A stretch of DNA of 15,202 nt from Chitinophagaceae bacterium UBA2789 (lineage in GTDB: Bacteria > Bacteroidota > Bacteroidia > Chitinophagales > Chitinophagaceae), in NCBI GenBank assembly GCA_002352145.1, contig DEHX01000050.1, positions 1-15,202 of the forward strand. Reading direction: 5' to 3'. This document shows, piece by piece, positions 14,223-15,202 of the stretch. The notes under the pieces are model-generated. The model ran no database searches. It worked only from the letters and a program-made list of their open reading frames with translations, and had not been told where the DNA came from. Each line of letters begins with the position of its first letter. Within the stretch, counting starts at the first letter, position 1. The position numbers were made by a program, and so were the translations under genes.

Positions 14223-15202
14223 ATGACTCTCTTTGAACAACAGGCTAACGAATTTGCCACCCGCCACATCGGTCCCAATGAACATTTTACCCGCCAGATG
14301 TTAAGAACTATTGGTGTAAAGAGTATGGATGAGCTTATCGAAAAAACCGTACCTGCTTCAATCCGGATGGAAAAAGCATTGAATGTTCCTGCTGCGATGA
14401 CAGAAAATGAATACCTAAAGCATATAAAGGAAGTCTCCATGAAAAATAAAGTCTTTACGAACTATATCGGACAAGGATACTATGATACAATTACTCCATC
14501 TGTGATCCTTCGAAACATATTCGAAAATCCGGGTTGGTATACACAGTATACACCCTACCAGGCAGAGATATCACAAGGACGACTGGAAAGCCTGTTGAAT
14601 TTTCAGACAATGGTCAGCGATCTTACCGGATTGCCGATAGCAAATGCCTCCCTGCTCGATGAAGCTACTGCTGCTGCCGAGGCAATGACCATGTTTTTTA
14701 ATACGTTGAACAAACAAGACCACATAGAAAGACCTAAATTTTTTGTTGATAAGGAAATATTTCCTCAAACAAAGGATGTATTACTGACAAGAGCCGTACC
14801 TGTAGGAATAGAAATAATAGAGGGTGATTATAAAACAGCAACCATAAACGATAGCTTTTTTGGTGCAATTGTTCAATATCCCAATGACAAGGGATCTATT
14901 GAAGATTACCAGGATTTTATAAGTACAGTTCACGGAGCAGGGGCCTTTATTGTAATGGCAACTGACCTGCTCGCATTAACATTACTCACACCGCCTGGTG
15001 AACTTGGGGCAGACGTTGCTGTTGGTTCTGCACAACGCTTTGGTGTACCGCTTGGATATGGTGGACCACATGCAGCTTTCTTTGCTGCAAAAGATGATTT
15101 TAAGAGAAGCATGCCGGGCAGAATCATCGGAATTAGCATTGATGCACAAGGTAACCGGGCCTTAAGAATGGCGCTGCAAACAAGAGAGCAGCATATCAAA
15201 AG
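14223..15202 (+). CDS. gcvP: Glycine dehydrogenase (decarboxylating), P-protein of the glycine cleavage system (3' partial)
   Basis: The frame is open from ATG 14223 to the window end, giving 326 residues of a protein that is normally about 950 long. The P-protein is a pyridoxal-phosphate enzyme that decarboxylates glycine and passes the aminomethyl group to the lipoyl arm of the H-protein. Support comes from the N-terminus FATRHIGPNE (11-20), YIGQGYYDTITPSVILRNIFENPGWYTQYTPYQAEISQGRLESL (region 80-125, highly conserved), and GSAQRFGVPLGYGGPHAAFFA (about 272-292). The PLP-binding lysine lies in the C-terminal half, outside the window. ATG 14223 gives the standard family start. It is divergent from the ykgJ-like gene. 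No gcvT or gcvH is seen in the window. Confidence 0.96.
   Translation, partial: MTLFEQQANEFATRHIGPNEHFTRQMLRTIGVKSMDELIEKTVPASIRMEKALNVPAAMTENEYLKHIKEVSMKNKVFTNYIGQGYYDTITPSVILRNIFENPGWYTQYTPYQAEISQGRLESLLNFQTMVSDLTGLPIANASLLDEATAAAEAMTMFFNTLNKQDHIERPKFFVDKEIFPQTKDVLLTRAVPVGIEIIEGDYKTATINDSFFGAIVQYPNDKGSIEDYQDFISTVHGAGAFIVMATDLLALTLLTPPGELGADVAVGSAQRFGVPLGYGGPHAAFFAAKDDFKRSMPGRIIGISIDAQGNRALRMALQTREQHIK

Overview
The window looks like chromosomal DNA from a Bacteroidota bacterium, most likely of the Chitinophagaceae type. This is inferred from the gene families: tandem secreted DUF3857/transglutaminase-like proteins, a DUF2911 protein, and an ABC-2 permease and MFS protein of Bacteroidota style. 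It also rests on matches to the Bacteroidota promoter element TAnnTTTG, the lack of strong Shine-Dalgarno sequences, and moderate GC content. No rRNA, tRNA, CRISPR array, insertion sequence or phage gene is visible. No stretch of more than 300 bases lacks a gene.

Layout. (1) Positions 1-1095 (+): the 3' part of a secreted beta-lactamase-family serine hydrolase, cut by the window edge. (2) 5032-1096 (-): two consecutive secreted DUF3857/transglutaminase-like proteins, 4 nt apart. The first-transcribed one has lost the catalytic Cys; the second keeps it. (3) 5112-6044 (+): epoxyqueuosine reductase QueG, probably starting at TTG. (4) 9045-6041 (-): a run of four genes: ABC-2 permease, membrane-anchored SRPBCC-like protein, DUF2911 protein, and a secreted protein with a Ca-binding-like loop and a GGAHCC motif. 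(5) 9107-12464 (+): folK, a deoxynucleoside kinase, an MFS exporter that overlaps the kinase by ATGA, and a Tat-type exported metallo-beta-lactamase-fold hydrolase. (6) 14023-12467 (-): a YkgJ-type cysteine-cluster protein, then an Xre/MbcA/ParS-type antitoxin and a RES-domain toxin. (7) 14223-15202 (+): the N-terminal third of glycine decarboxylase GcvP, cut by the window edge.

How the genes work together. Most are housekeeping: queuosine (queG), folate (folK), deoxynucleotide salvage and the glycine cleavage system (gcvP). The rest are envelope or periplasmic proteins of poorly known role. The one recognisable accessory system is the RES-Xre toxin-antitoxin pair. A perfect 9-bp inverted repeat lies just upstream of the antitoxin, with half-site centres 32 bp apart. 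One arm overlaps a TAnnTTTG-type -7 box and the other overlaps the stop codon of the ykgJ-like gene, so it is a good candidate autoregulatory operator. I do not see a clearly undescribed multi-gene system. The best leads are this operator arrangement, the catalytic/non-catalytic transglutaminase pair, and the fact that all three convergent gene junctions have touching, overlapping or nearly touching stop codons.
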